Shown here: piece after piece, positions 27,772 to 36,932 of the stretch
Layout of the letters: every line of letters begins with the position of its first letter
Position numbering within the stretch: the first letter of the stretch is position 1
DNA from: Glaciihabitans sp.
Lineage (GTDB): Bacteria; Actinomycetota; Actinomycetes; Actinomycetales; Microbacteriaceae
Assembly (NCBI GenBank): GCA_025464095.1
Contig: JAODMF010000020.1
Coordinates: 180,979-244,978, forward strand
DNA: 64,000 nt
Direction: 5' to 3'
Translations under genes and position numbers: made by a program
Notes under the pieces: model-generated
The model's input: the letters and a program-made list of their open reading frames with translations, nothing else
What the model was told of the DNA's origin: nothing
The model's database searches: none

Positions 27772-28545
27772 CTACAGCCGCTCCCAGGGCAGGCGGCTCG
27801 CCCATGCCGCGCGGTAGTAGTCGGCGTTGGCGAGCTGGGAGCCGGCCGCCTCATCCACGATGACGGACACGTGGGCATGCAGCTGGATGGCGGAACCCGG
27901 CACGCTGGACGTCACGGGTCCTTCGACGGCGGCTGCGATCGCGGCCGCCTTGGACTCGCCGAACGCCAGCAGCACGAGGTGCCGCGCCCGCAGAATCGTG
28001 CCGAGGCCCTGTGTCAGGCAGTGCACGGGAACGTCATCGGGCGAATCGAAGAACCGGGCGTTGTCGGCGCGAGTGCGCGCGGCGAGGGTCTTCACGCGGG
28101 TGAGCGACGCGAACGACGACCCCGGCTCGTTGAACCCGATGTGGCCGGTGCTGCCGATTCCGAGCAGCTGCAGGTCGACGCCGCCCGCCTCGACGATGTC
28201 GCGCTCGTAGCGCTCCCCGGCCCCTTCGAGCGGCCCGCCGTCGTCCCCGGGAACCCGCACGAACGATGGCGCCAGCCCGAGCGGCACGACGGCTTCGCGA
28301 GTGATGACGGCTCGATAACTCTGCGGATGCCCCGGCGGCAGCCCCACGTACTCGTCCAGCGCGAAACCGCGAACGGATCCCAACGGCAGGTGCCGCGCCG
28401 CGAGCGCGCGATAGGTACTCAGCGGCGTGGATCCGGTTGCGAGCCCGAGGACGGCATCCGGCTTGGCGGCGACAAGTTCGGCGATCGCGTCCGCGACCAG
28501 CTCCCCCGCGTGCTCGGCCGAGTCGACGAAAACTACTTCTGCCAT
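27772..28545 (-). CDS. nagB: Glucosamine-6-phosphate deaminase
   Basis: The 257-residue enzyme converts glucosamine-6-P to fructose-6-P and ammonia. LATGSTPLSTY binds the phosphate, FALDEYVGL contains the catalytic Asp, and GIGSTGHIGFNEPGS carries the active-site His/Glu. It lies last in the minus-strand amino-sugar operon and overlaps the preceding kinase gene by 13 bp. With nagA on the other strand it completes GlcNAc-6-P catabolism. Confidence 0.95.
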   Translation of the reverse strand: MAEVVFVDSAEHAGELVADAIAELVAAKPDAVLGLATGSTPLSTYRALAARHLPLGSVRGFALDEYVGLPPGHPQSYRAVITREAVVPLGLAPSFVRVPGDDGGPLEGAGERYERDIVEAGGVDLQLLGIGSTGHIGFNEPGSSFASLTRVKTLAARTRADNARFFDSPDDVPVHCLTQGLGTILRARHLVLLAFGESKAAAIAAAVEGPVTSSVPGSAIQLHAHVSVIVDEAAGSQLANADYYRAAWASRLPWERL

Positions 28546-29447
28546 TCCGTCGCCCCCAACCAGGCCGCGCCGGTCGCCGCTGTCCAGGCATCCGTCGGCA
28601 ACAGCCGCATGCGCGCCCCGAGCTCGAGCGATCCGATGAACGGCGACTGCCGCTCCCAGCCCGCGGTTACCGCCCGCACCGCATCGATCAACTCGGCGCC
28701 GAGGCCGCTGATACCGCCGCCGATGACCACGGTTTCGACGTCAACCGTGAGCACGAGGATGCGCACCGCCGCCGCAACCCCGCGGTACAAACCGTCGCGC
28801 ACCTCGATCGCGAGCGGATCGCCGGATGCCGCAGCCGCGAGCACCTCGACAACCGGGCTCGCTCCGGCCGCGGGCCACTGGCGGGCGATGCCGGAGCCGG
28901 AGGCCATGGCCTCGAGTCCGCCACGCTGCCCGTCGACGTCGATCGGTCCGTTCGGGTCGATCAGGATGTGCCCGATCTCCCCCGCGGAACCACGGGACCC
29001 GCGCCACAGCTCGCCGCCCAGCACGAGCCCGGCGGCAAGACCGGTGCCGAGGTTCAGGTAGGCCATCGAGCTGTGCGCGCCGAGCCCGAGCTGGTGGAAG
29101 GCACCGAGGGCAGCCGCGTTCACGTCGTTCTCCACGCGCACCGGCGAGCCGAAGTGATCGGTCAGCAGCGCCCCGAGGCCGAGCGATGCGACGCCGAGAT
29201 TCAGGGCGTGCGAGACGACGCCGTTTTCGGCATCCACCGAACCGGGGATTCCGATACCGATCGACTCGAACGCGCTTGCCGCGAGTCCGGCCTGGTCGGC
29301 GAGGCTGGCGACCGCGCTTTTCGCGGTGGCCACGACCTCCGCGTCACCCCAGCCCGTCGGCATCCGCAGGCTGTGCGCGACGGCGCCGTCCCGGTCGAGT
29401 ACGACGGCATCCGTCTTCGTGCCGCCGATGTCTACTCCGACTCTCAC
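28533..29447 (-). CDS. ROK-family sugar kinase, probable N-acetylglucosamine kinase
   Basis: The 304-residue protein has the N-terminal ATP-binding DIGGTKTDAVVLD, sugar-binding ENDVNAAALG with the catalytic Asp, LGTGLAAGLVL and the ROK segment GSAGEIGHILID. The CxCGxxGC zinc cluster of many ROK kinases is absent. Its place in an operon of GlcNAc uptake, GH3 hydrolase and nagB suggests that it phosphorylates GlcNAc to GlcNAc-6-P, the NagA substrate (inference). It overlaps both the upstream GH3 gene (4 bp) and nagB (13 bp). Confidence 0.88.
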   Translation of the reverse strand: MRVGVDIGGTKTDAVVLDRDGAVAHSLRMPTGWGDAEVVATAKSAVASLADQAGLAASAFESIGIGIPGSVDAENGVVSHALNLGVASLGLGALLTDHFGSPVRVENDVNAAALGAFHQLGLGAHSSMAYLNLGTGLAAGLVLGGELWRGSRGSAGEIGHILIDPNGPIDVDGQRGGLEAMASGSGIARQWPAAGASPVVEVLAAAASGDPLAIEVRDGLYRGVAAAVRILVLTVDVETVVIGGGISGLGAELIDAVRAVTAGWERQSPFIGSLELGARMRLLPTDAWTAATGAAWLGATEWQK

Positions 29448-30901
29448 TTCTGTACTTTCTGTTGAGGCTGGTGGGGCGGGTAAGCCTGTTCCAGCCAGTG
29501 CCGGAGGGCAAGGCCGACGTAGCGCGACGCCCCGAAGGTGGCGACGTCAGCGTAGCGTCGATCGTCGCCCGGCCATCCCATGTCAATGACGACGGTCGAC
29601 GGATGCCGCTGCCGCTCTTCGTCGACCAGCGCACGTACCCACGCGTGCCGGTGATTGTTCTTCCCAACGAGAATAAGCTGGCCACCCTGCGGCGGCTTTT
29701 CGCCCTCTTGCAGCACGATGACCTCCAGGCCCGCCGCCGCTAACCCCCAGGGGGAGTCGCCGACGGCAATGTTGGACTCGGTCTCGATCGCCACAACGGT
29801 GTGCGCTTGCTCGATGGTCGGGGTGCCGGTGATGTCGAAGGCGGCTATCGCGCGGTCGACGTCGAGCGGAACCGGCCCAGGCTGCTCCTGGTCGAGCGGT
29901 GCCAGCAGCGCCGCGGCGAGCGCGCGATTGCGGTCCGCCGCGGTGTCGAGGAGTGCGGCATCCAGCCTGCCGGACGCCACGGCCGCGTCGAGCGCGGCCT
30001 GGGTGGCGGTGAGGATCTCGTCCATGTCGCCGGAACCCACGCACAGCAGGTCACAACCGGCGAGCACGGCTCGCACGGCAGCCTCGGGAATGCCGATCTC
30101 CCCGCTCGCGCCGACCATGTCGAGGGCATCGCTGACGATGACACCGTCGTAGCCGAGCTCCCCGCGCAACAGGCCGCGCAGGACGACCGGCGACAGGGTC
30201 GCGGGGTGGTTCGCATCCAGCTGCGGAAGCAGGATGTGCGAGGTCATGATGGTGGCGGATCCCGCCGCGATCGCCGCGACAAACGGCACGAGCTCCCTCT
30301 CACGCAGCTCGGCGAGTGACCGGTCGACGACCGGAACCGAGAGGTGCGAGTCCATCGCCGTGTCGCCGTGCCCGGGAAAGTGCTTGGCGCTGGCCGCAAC
30401 CCCGGTCGACTGCAACCCCTGTACCCATGCGGCGGTGTGGCGAGCAACGGCCTTGGGGTCGGTGCCGAAACTGCGCGTGCCGATGACCGGGTTGTCCGGG
30501 TTCGAATTGATGTCGACATCCGGCGCGAAGTCGAGGTTGACCCCCACGCTCCGCAGTTCGAGACCGACGGCGCGCGCCACGGCTTCGGTCGCAGCGGGAT
30601 CGTCGGCGCGACCGAGGAGGGCGTTGCCCGGGTACGGCGATCCCTGGTCGCTGTACAACCGGGTTACGTCACCGCCCTCCTCGTCGATCGCGATCAGGGC
30701 GAGAGGATTTGCCCGACGGATCGCTGTGGTGAGCCCGCGGAGCTGTTCGCGCGACTCAATATTGGAGGCGAAAAGGCAGACGCCGGCGAGGCCGAGTCGC
30801 AGCCGCGCCGCGATCGACTCGGGCAACGCAGGACCGGCGAAAGCGGCGAGCAGCACGCCGAGGGCCGGCTCGGCCACCTCGGGGCCGGGTCGAAGGGTCA
30901 C
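29444..30901 (-). CDS. Glycoside hydrolase family 3, beta-N-acetylhexosaminidase (NagZ-like)
   Basis: The 485-residue protein has the GH3 N-terminal barrel: AIDEEGG near residue 72, the NagZ loop KHFPGHGDT at 173-181 with the acid/base His, and the nucleophile Asp258 in VSDALDM. These motifs are diagnostic of beta-N-acetylglucosaminidases. A C-terminal domain of about 150 residues follows that short NagZ proteins lack. No signal peptide is seen, so it should cleave imported GlcNAc disaccharides or muropeptides in the cytosol. It overlaps its neighbours by 4 bp on both sides. Confidence 0.92.
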   Translation of the reverse strand: MTLRPGPEVAEPALGVLLAAFAGPALPESIAARLRLGLAGVCLFASNIESREQLRGLTTAIRRANPLALIAIDEEGGDVTRLYSDQGSPYPGNALLGRADDPAATEAVARAVGLELRSVGVNLDFAPDVDINSNPDNPVIGTRSFGTDPKAVARHTAAWVQGLQSTGVAASAKHFPGHGDTAMDSHLSVPVVDRSLAELRERELVPFVAAIAAGSATIMTSHILLPQLDANHPATLSPVVLRGLLRGELGYDGVIVSDALDMVGASGEIGIPEAAVRAVLAGCDLLCVGSGDMDEILTATQAALDAAVASGRLDAALLDTAADRNRALAAALLAPLDQEQPGPVPLDVDRAIAAFDITGTPTIEQAHTVVAIETESNIAVGDSPWGLAAAGLEVIVLQEGEKPPQGGQLILVGKNNHRHAWVRALVDEERQRHPSTVVIDMGWPGDDRRYADVATFGASRYVGLALRHWLEQAYPPHQPQQKVQK

Positions 30902-31770
30902 CCCTTCACCGCGCCGCTGACGAGACCCGACGTCATCCGGCCCTGCACGAACAGGAAGAAGATGATGACGGGGATCGCCACGAGCGTGGATGCCGCCATC
31001 ACCTGGCCCCAGTCGGTCGCCCGGGAGGCACTCGCCTGAATGAACCCGCGCAACCAGAGCGGCAGCGTCTGGTCGGCGTTGTCCTGCAGCACCACGAGGG
31101 CGACCGTGAACTCATTCCAGGCCTGCAGGAAGGCGTAGACACCGGATGCCACGAGCCCCGGCGCGAGCAGGGGGAAGGTGATGCGGAAGAACGCCTGCGT
31201 TCGGCTCAGCCCGTCGACCATTGCGGCCTCCTCGAGCTCGGCGGGGATTCCGGCAACGAAACCCCGCAGCATCCAGATCGTGAACGGCACGACGGCGGCG
31301 ATGTACAGGATGCTCACGCCGAGCACCGTGTTCAACAGGTTTACCGACGCCATCAGCTTGTACTGGGCGATGAACAGTCCCTCGGCGGGCAGCATCTGGA
31401 TGAACAGGATCGCCAGCACGAAGCCCTTGCGCCCCCGGAACCGGAAGCGGCTGATCGCGAGCGCCCCGAGGAAGGCGAAGAGCAGGCAGAACGCTACAAC
31501 GATGAGCGCGATGGCCACGCTCATGCCGAGAGCGGGAAAGAAGGTGCCGCCGGCGAACACCGCGGCGAAGTTGTCCCACGATCCGCCGAACGGGAGAAAG
31601 GTGGGGGTGCGGGACTGCAGCGTCACGTTCGAGAGCAGGGAGGAGTTGATCATCCAGTAGACCGGGAACACCCAGATCAGCGCGACGACGACCCCGACGA
31701 TTCCCCAGGCGATCTTCGCCGGATGACGGACCCGCGACCGGCGAGCGCCCCGGCCGAGAACCCGGCTCAT
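30898..31770 (-). CDS. Carbohydrate ABC transporter permease (MalG type)
   Basis: The 290-residue protein has six membrane segments and the EAA loop ELEEAAMVDGLSRTQAFFRITFPLLAPG, typical of CUT1 sugar permeases. The N-terminus is basic (RVLGRGARRSRVRHP). It pairs with the permease encoded immediately upstream, with a 4-bp overlap. Context indicates import of GlcNAc or its oligomers. No cognate ATPase is encoded here, so a shared MsiK-type ATPase is probable. Confidence 0.92.
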   Translation of the reverse strand: MSRVLGRGARRSRVRHPAKIAWGIVGVVVALIWVFPVYWMINSSLLSNVTLQSRTPTFLPFGGSWDNFAAVFAGGTFFPALGMSVAIALIVVAFCLLFAFLGALAISRFRFRGRKGFVLAILFIQMLPAEGLFIAQYKLMASVNLLNTVLGVSILYIAAVVPFTIWMLRGFVAGIPAELEEAAMVDGLSRTQAFFRITFPLLAPGLVASGVYAFLQAWNEFTVALVVLQDNADQTLPLWLRGFIQASASRATDWGQVMAASTLVAIPVIIFFLFVQGRMTSGLVSGAVKG

Positions 31771-32717
31771 GACTCGTCCGCCTTCAGCATCGAGCGCACG
31801 TACGCCGCGCTGATCACGATCGTCAGGATCAGCACGAAGATCGACACCGCGGAGGCGAGCCCGAAGTTACTCGAGCCGGTGCCCAGCTGGTAGATGTAGG
31901 TGCCCAGGAGGTTCGTCTCGCTGGCGATGGAGCCGGCATCCTGCAACAGCTTGATCTGCGTGAAGACCCGCAGGTCCCAGATCACCTGCAGCAGCAAAAC
32001 GATGGCGAGCACGGGACGGATGATCGGAACGACGATGTTCCAGAACCGCTGGGCGCCGCGGGCGCCATCCATTTGCGCGGCCTCGAGCACCTCGTCGGGA
32101 ACCTGCGTGAGGCCCGCGTAGATCGAAAATGCGACGAACGGAACACTCATCCAGACCACGATGATCACCGCGACCGCGTAAAACGACAGGGGGTCCTGCA
32201 GCCAGTTGTGCCCGTCGAACGGGAGGCCGAGTCGGGTCAGCAGCCAGTTGACGACACCGCTGCGCCAGTTGAACAGCCAGTTCCACACGGTCATCGCGGC
32301 GACGACGGGCATGGCCCATGCCAGCAGCAGCGAGATCTGCAGGGCGATCCGAACGCCGCGGGGGGCGACCTGCATGAGCAGTGCGACGAGCACGCCGATG
32401 AGCATGGTGAGACCGGCCGCGGCGAAGCAGAAAGCGATCGACCGTGCGATGACGGTCCACATGTAGGGGTCGGTGGCGAGGGTGATGTAGTTGGCGAATC
32501 CGACGAAGGGTGCTGGCTGGCCGAACTGCTGGGCGAGCCCGAACTGCTGCATCGAGGTGATGACCTGCCAGACGAGCGGGTAGCCCATGGCGAGAACGAG
32601 GATGCCGGTCGCCGGAACCAGCAGAAGGTACGGCGTGATCGATCGGCGCCGACGACGCGGTTGGCCGCTCGGCGCGATGCTGAGGGCTGCGCCCTGGATG
32701 GTTGTCTCTGCGGTCAT
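31767..32717 (-). CDS. Carbohydrate ABC transporter permease (MalF type)
   Basis: The 316-residue protein starts at the ATG ending at 32717, preceded by GGAGGA at 5 nt; an ORF start 14 codons earlier is less likely. It has six membrane segments (the first near residue 32, ITPYLLLVPATGILVLAM) and the EAA loop EVLEAAQMDGARGAQRFWNIVVPIIRP. It forms the heterodimeric channel with the downstream permease and receives substrate from the lipoprotein encoded upstream. Confidence 0.92.
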   Translation of the reverse strand: MTAETTIQGAALSIAPSGQPRRRRRSITPYLLLVPATGILVLAMGYPLVWQVITSMQQFGLAQQFGQPAPFVGFANYITLATDPYMWTVIARSIAFCFAAAGLTMLIGVLVALLMQVAPRGVRIALQISLLLAWAMPVVAAMTVWNWLFNWRSGVVNWLLTRLGLPFDGHNWLQDPLSFYAVAVIIVVWMSVPFVAFSIYAGLTQVPDEVLEAAQMDGARGAQRFWNIVVPIIRPVLAIVLLLQVIWDLRVFTQIKLLQDAGSIASETNLLGTYIYQLGTGSSNFGLASAVSIFVLILTIVISAAYVRSMLKADES

Positions 32718-32817
32718 GGTCTCCTCCTTCCGCGGTTGGCGACGTGTTGCTGCGTCCATACTGCGGGGGCGCGAGGGTGACCCTCACGCCCCCCAGTAGT
32801 GGGAGCTTCCTGGACTG

Positions 32818-34182
32818 CTACTTGGCGTTCAGCATCGGAGTCAACTTTGCGTCGTACTCCTTCGCCAGTGCCGCAAGGTCGGTTGAATCCTTGATCTTGC
32901 TGAAGAACTCCTCGAGCACACCAGCGGCCTCAACGGATGCCCACCCGGGCGCCGCGGGGGTCAGCTTGGATGCCGCGGCGGAGGTGACGAGTGCGCTTGC
33001 GAACTCGTCGTTACCGAGCGATGCGGTGTAGTCGGAGTTGGCCGGGCCGAGTCCGTTCTTTCCGAGGAGCTCCTGGTAACCCTTGCTGAAGATGATCTTC
33101 AGCAGGGTCTTTGCGAGACCCGGGTTCTTCGACTTGGCGGAGATTCCGATGTTGGAACCACCGGCGAAGACCGGAGCGGCCTTGCCATCCACGCCCGGGA
33201 GCGGGAAGACACCGAAGGTCTTGTCATCCCAGGTGCGGGTGACCTTTCCGTCTGTCTTGCCCTTGACGCCGATGGACCAGTGCGCCCAGCCCGGAGCCAT
33301 GATCGTCGCGGCCGACAGGGAGACCGGTGTGGCCTTGTCATCGGGGGTCGCGCCGGGAATGGCGTCGTCATCGTTCAGGTAGATGTACTGGTTGCTGTCC
33401 TTGGCGTCGTTCGGAGCCTTGGACGCGTTCTTGTAGATCGCCTGCAGCTGGGTTAGGCCCTTGAGCGAGTTCGGATCTTCCAGGGTGCCGACCCACTTGC
33501 CGCCGGACTGCTTGGCGATGTCGCCACCGTTCGCGAAGATCCACGAGACGCCGTCACGCCAGTCCTGGCCACCGAGGTAGAAGCCGGAGAAATTGTTGAT
33601 CTTTGCCGGGTTCTTCGCGGCGATGATCGCCACGTCGGTGTTGAACTGTTCCAGCGTGGTCGGCGGGGTGGTGATGCCGGCCTTCGCCCAGACATCCTTG
33701 CGGTAGAACACGTAGCGCGAGCCGAAGTAGTACGGCAGCGTGTAATTCTTGCCGTCGACCTTGCCCGCATCCACGAAGCCCTGCAGCAGCTTCGAGCCGC
33801 CGAGCTCCTGGTACATGTTGGTGATGTCGAGGAACGCGCCCACGTTGGTGAACGTCGGGGACTGGGTGTTGCCCATCTCGGTCACGTCGGGGGTGTTGTT
33901 GGCATCCGGAAGTGAGGTCGTGAGCTTGGTCACGATGTCTCCCCAGTCCTGCTGCTGGATGTCCAGCGTGCCCTTGGTTTCCTTGGCGAACTCGTCTTTG
34001 AGGTACTGGCGGGCAACGTCCGGGGTGTCAGCGCCCACCAGCCACAGGGTGATCGTCTTGCCCTTGCCGTTGGTGGATGCGCCGGCGCCTGCAGGAGCCG
34101 GCGTTCCGCCGCTGCTGCACGCCGCCAGTGCGAGGACACCGGCGAGTGCGAGTGCGGTAACGCTCGCGATCTTTCTCTTCAT
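32818..34182 (-). CDS. Sugar ABC transporter substrate-binding lipoprotein
   Basis: The 454-residue CUT1 binding protein has a lipoprotein signal with lipobox LAAC at Cys22. The mature part opens with ITLWLVGADTPDVA and contains WAHWSIGVKG and Trp-rich sugar-contact segments such as GGQDWRDGVSWIFANGG. GGAAGG precedes the ATG. It is the first transporter gene of the operon, 76 bp after the ROK regulator. Specificity for GlcNAc or chitobiose is inferred from the operon. Confidence 0.92.
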   Translation of the reverse strand: MKRKIASVTALALAGVLALAACSSGGTPAPAGAGASTNGKGKTITLWLVGADTPDVARQYLKDEFAKETKGTLDIQQQDWGDIVTKLTTSLPDANNTPDVTEMGNTQSPTFTNVGAFLDITNMYQELGGSKLLQGFVDAGKVDGKNYTLPYYFGSRYVFYRKDVWAKAGITTPPTTLEQFNTDVAIIAAKNPAKINNFSGFYLGGQDWRDGVSWIFANGGDIAKQSGGKWVGTLEDPNSLKGLTQLQAIYKNASKAPNDAKDSNQYIYLNDDDAIPGATPDDKATPVSLSAATIMAPGWAHWSIGVKGKTDGKVTRTWDDKTFGVFPLPGVDGKAAPVFAGGSNIGISAKSKNPGLAKTLLKIIFSKGYQELLGKNGLGPANSDYTASLGNDEFASALVTSAAASKLTPAAPGWASVEAAGVLEEFFSKIKDSTDLAALAKEYDAKLTPMLNAK

Positions 34183-34258
34183 GGTGCTTTCCTTCCGTAG
34201 GGGTTGAACGGTGTGCGGTGCGCAACATCGCCCGGTGCTGTGGGATGTCCGTCGTCGG

Positions 34259-35398
34259 CTACGAAACCCCGAGTTGTCCGGAGAGGACCACGACGGCTGC
34301 GCCGCGCATGACGATGTCTTCTCCGAGCGCTGTCATCCGCAGCGACAGATTCCCGTGGAACTCGGGCATCGTGCGCGCACGGAGTGTCTCGATGGTGGCC
34401 GTTGCGAGCGTTCCATCAAGTAGTTCGGTCGGGCCACTGAGTACGACCTCTGCGAGGTCCAGTGCTCCGACCACGGGCGCGAGGGCGATGCCGAGGCGTT
34501 GCCCCGCTTCCCGAAGAATGGCGTGCTTCTCGTCCTCGGTCGTGGCGGCCGCGAGCGCAGCATCCAGCCGGGGGGTGGCGAGCCAGGTCTCGAGACAGCC
34601 ATGTTTGCCGCAGGCGCACTCAGCGCCGCCATCGGTGCCGACCACGACGTGGCCAATTTCACCTGCGGCAAACCGGCTGCCGAAGAGTGGGGTGCCGCTC
34701 AGCAGCAGTCCCGCTCCGACACCGTGTCCGATTTTGACGAGCATCATGTCGCTCTCGGCGTCGCCGAAGCTGTGCTCCGCGAGCGCCGCCGCGTTGGCGT
34801 CGTTGATCACGAGCGAGGGCACTGCGAACTCTGCGACCAGTCTGGCCTGCAGTTCTTCGCCCTTCCAGCCCAGGTTGGGTGCGCTCAGCACCACGCCGGC
34901 GAGGTCGACAACGCCGGGCGAACCGACACCGATTCCGAGGATGGGGAGGGTCGCCTGGTCGAGCAGTGACCGCACCAGCGCGATCACCTTCGCCGTGGCA
35001 TCCGCGCCGGTGCTGCCGGCGAGCGGAATCTCGGCGCGAGCGAGGATCTGGCCGTCGAGGTCGAGCACCGCGCCGCGGAAGATGGCGTAGGCACTGAGAT
35101 CGACGCCGATGATCTGGAAGGCCTCGCGGTTGAGGTCGAGCAGTGTCGCGGGCTTGCCGGGACGCGCATCCTCGCGCTGGCCGAGTTCGATGATGAGCGA
35201 CTCGGCGATGAGCTCGGCGACGAGGTCGGAGACCGTCACGCGAGTGAGGCCCGTCTCGCGGGCGATGTCGGCGCGCGACCGCTTGCCGAGGGCGTACAGC
35301 GTCTGCAGCACGAGCGATCGGTTGTGGCCACGGGCATGCTCCGGGAGCACCTTCGTCGTTGGACGAAGTGCTCGGCCGGCTGCGAACCCGATTGACAT
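34259..35398 (-). CDS. ROK-family transcriptional regulator (NagC/XylR type)
   Basis: The 379-residue protein has an N-terminal winged HTH (KRSRADIARETGLTRVTVSDLVAELI, about residues 38-65) joined to a ROK sugar-sensing domain. The latter has NDANAAALAEHSFG, GHGVGAGLLL and the intact zinc cluster CACGKHGCLETW. It heads the amino-sugar operon and should respond to GlcNAc or GlcNAc-6-P. A 19-bp palindrome sits 5 bp before its ATG, suggesting autoregulation of the whole operon. Confidence 0.92.
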   Translation of the reverse strand: MSIGFAAGRALRPTTKVLPEHARGHNRSLVLQTLYALGKRSRADIARETGLTRVTVSDLVAELIAESLIIELGQREDARPGKPATLLDLNREAFQIIGVDLSAYAIFRGAVLDLDGQILARAEIPLAGSTGADATAKVIALVRSLLDQATLPILGIGVGSPGVVDLAGVVLSAPNLGWKGEELQARLVAEFAVPSLVINDANAAALAEHSFGDAESDMMLVKIGHGVGAGLLLSGTPLFGSRFAAGEIGHVVVGTDGGAECACGKHGCLETWLATPRLDAALAAATTEDEKHAILREAGQRLGIALAPVVGALDLAEVVLSGPTELLDGTLATATIETLRARTMPEFHGNLSLRMTALGEDIVMRGAAVVVLSGQLGVS

Positions 35399-35402
35399 GA
35401 TT

Positions 35403-35421
35403 GTTAGTAAAGCTTACGAAC
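35403..35421. promoter_or_regulatory. Palindromic operator before the ROK regulator
   Basis: GTTAGTAAAGCTTACGAAC has arms GTTnGTAA and TTACnAAC around a 3-bp centre. It overlaps the TTTACT box that lies 7 nt before the regulator ATG on the minus strand. ROK regulators bind AT-rich dyads of this size, so this is the probable autoregulatory site of the nag operon. I did not find a second full copy before nagA or the binding-protein gene. Confidence 0.6.
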
Positions 35422-35632
35422 AAACTCCGCGCAAGTGATTCTGAACCTTTTCGAAGGGTTTTACGTTCTTGTAACAAACGGGCGAAACGGGGCGCTGAGT
35501 TTGGTTGTTCGTCCCGCGGGGCAGCAACACGCCCCGGCACCACTCGTTTGACAGGTCGTATACAGAATGATTGACATGCTTGGTACCAGGCATCGTCGCC
35601 GGCCCATCCCCCATCGAACCGACGAGGAACAC

Positions 35633-36082
35633 ATGACCAGCACCTTCCGCACCAGGCAGAACTCGAAGTACATCGTCGGCGCCCTCGCCGGCATCTCGCT
35701 CGTCGGCACGCTCTCGGGCTGTGCCGCGGCAGCTGCTCCGGTACCCGGTACGGGCGGCGCCAACGCGCCAGCCTCAACGACGACCACGTTCAAGGACGGC
35801 ACCTACAGTTCCGACGGCAAGTACACCTCGCCCGGAGGAGCGGAGGTCATCAATGTCTCCCTCACGCTGGTGAGCAACAAGGTGACCGCGGTAACCGTGA
35901 AGACCGTCACGGCGGACCCGACCGCGACGCAGTACGAAGCGCAGTTCATCAGCGGCATCAGCGCGGTCGTCGTCGGCAAGGACCTCAACACGCTGAAGGT
36001 CGACCGCGTTGCCGGCTCGTCCCTCACGAGCCTCGGCTTCGACGACGCCCTCACGGCGATAAAGGCTGATGCCTCCAGCTGA
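35633..36082 (+). CDS. FMN-binding domain lipoprotein
   Basis: The 149-residue protein starts at the ATG at 35633 (GAGGA upstream) and has a lipoprotein signal with Cys near residue 30 (GTLSGC). The rest is a single FMN-binding domain beginning FKDGTYSSDGKYTSPGG. The C-terminal segment VDRVAGSSLTSLGF fits the flavinylation consensus, with Ser in place of the usual Thr. FMN would be attached covalently by ApbE, encoded next (14-bp overlap). The protein is an extracytosolic electron carrier by inference. Confidence 0.88.
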   Translation: MTSTFRTRQNSKYIVGALAGISLVGTLSGCAAAAAPVPGTGGANAPASTTTTFKDGTYSSDGKYTSPGGAEVINVSLTLVSNKVTAVTVKTVTADPTATQYEAQFISGISAVVVGKDLNTLKVDRVAGSSLTSLGFDDALTAIKADASS

Positions 36083-36932
36083 GCTGCGGTTCGAGGCAAT
36101 CGGCGCACCGTGGCGCATCGACACGGTACGTCCGCTCGACCCGGAAGTCGTGGCTGCCATCCACGACCGAATCGAGCGTTTCGACGTCGTCTACTCGCGA
36201 TTCCGGCCCGACTCGCTGGTGAGCCGCATCGCCGAGCGCGCGGGCACCTGGACTTTTCCACCGGATGCCGCCCCGCTGTTTGACCTGTACGCAACGCTGT
36301 ACCGGGCGACCAGCGGCGCGGTGAACCCGCTCGTCGGCCAGCGACTCGAAGACCTCGGCTACGACCGCGCCTACTCCCTTCGGCCCCGTGCCACGCGCGG
36401 GGCGATTCCCGCCTGGAGCGAAGCCGTGTCGTGGGACGGCTCCGCGTTGACGACCGTCTCGCCCGTCGTGCTCGATGTCGGCGCCGCCGGCAAGGGGTAC
36501 CTCGTCGACCTGGTGGCCGGGGTGCTGCGCGCTGCGGGTATCGACGAATACGTCGTGGATGCGAGCGGAGACCTGGTGCACCGGGGCGCCACCCCGCTTC
36601 GGGTCGCCCTTGAGCATCCGCTGGACCCCTCGAAGGCCATCGGCATCTACGAACTCGCGAACGGGGCACTGTGTGCGTCGGCGCCCGGCCGCCGCGCCTG
36701 GGGCGACGGGCTGCACCACATCCTGGATGCCGTGACCGGCGACCCGACGCGTGCTGTCGCGGCGACCTGGGCGATGGCTCCCGACGGCCTGCTCGCCGAC
36801 GGGCTTGCTACGGCGCTGTTCTTCGCCTCCGGGGAGCAACTCGAGGCCACGTTCGACTTCGAGTACGTCAGGATGTTTCCCACCGGCCGCGTCGAGTACT
36901 CACGCGAATTCAGAGGAGAACTGTTCACATGA
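36069..36932 (+). CDS. apbE: FAD:protein FMN transferase (ApbE)
   Basis: The 287-residue protein has the ApbE features: FDVVYSRFRPDSLVSRI, VNPLVGQRLEDLGYD, the VLDVGAAGKGYLVD FAD-binding segment near residue 140, and HHILDAVTGDP with the metal-binding His/Asp. No signal peptide is obvious. It transfers FMN from FAD to Ser/Thr of target proteins, here most likely the lipoprotein encoded just upstream. It overlaps both neighbours, so the three genes form one unit. Confidence 0.92.
   Translation: MPPAELRFEAIGAPWRIDTVRPLDPEVVAAIHDRIERFDVVYSRFRPDSLVSRIAERAGTWTFPPDAAPLFDLYATLYRATSGAVNPLVGQRLEDLGYDRAYSLRPRATRGAIPAWSEAVSWDGSALTTVSPVVLDVGAAGKGYLVDLVAGVLRAAGIDEYVVDASGDLVHRGATPLRVALEHPLDPSKAIGIYELANGALCASAPGRRAWGDGLHHILDAVTGDPTRAVAATWAMAPDGLLADGLATALFFASGEQLEATFDFEYVRMFPTGRVEYSREFRGELFT

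Noticed and set aside
27205..29061. Long plus-strand frames over the nagA-nagB repeats and nagB/kinase genes
   Set aside because: They read through hairpin repeats and the antisense of nagB and the ROK kinase; the sequences are Arg/Pro/Ala-rich shadows.
35567..35632. Earlier ATG for the FMN-binding lipoprotein
   Set aside because: The start at 35633 has GAGGA upstream and places the signal peptide correctly at the N-terminus.
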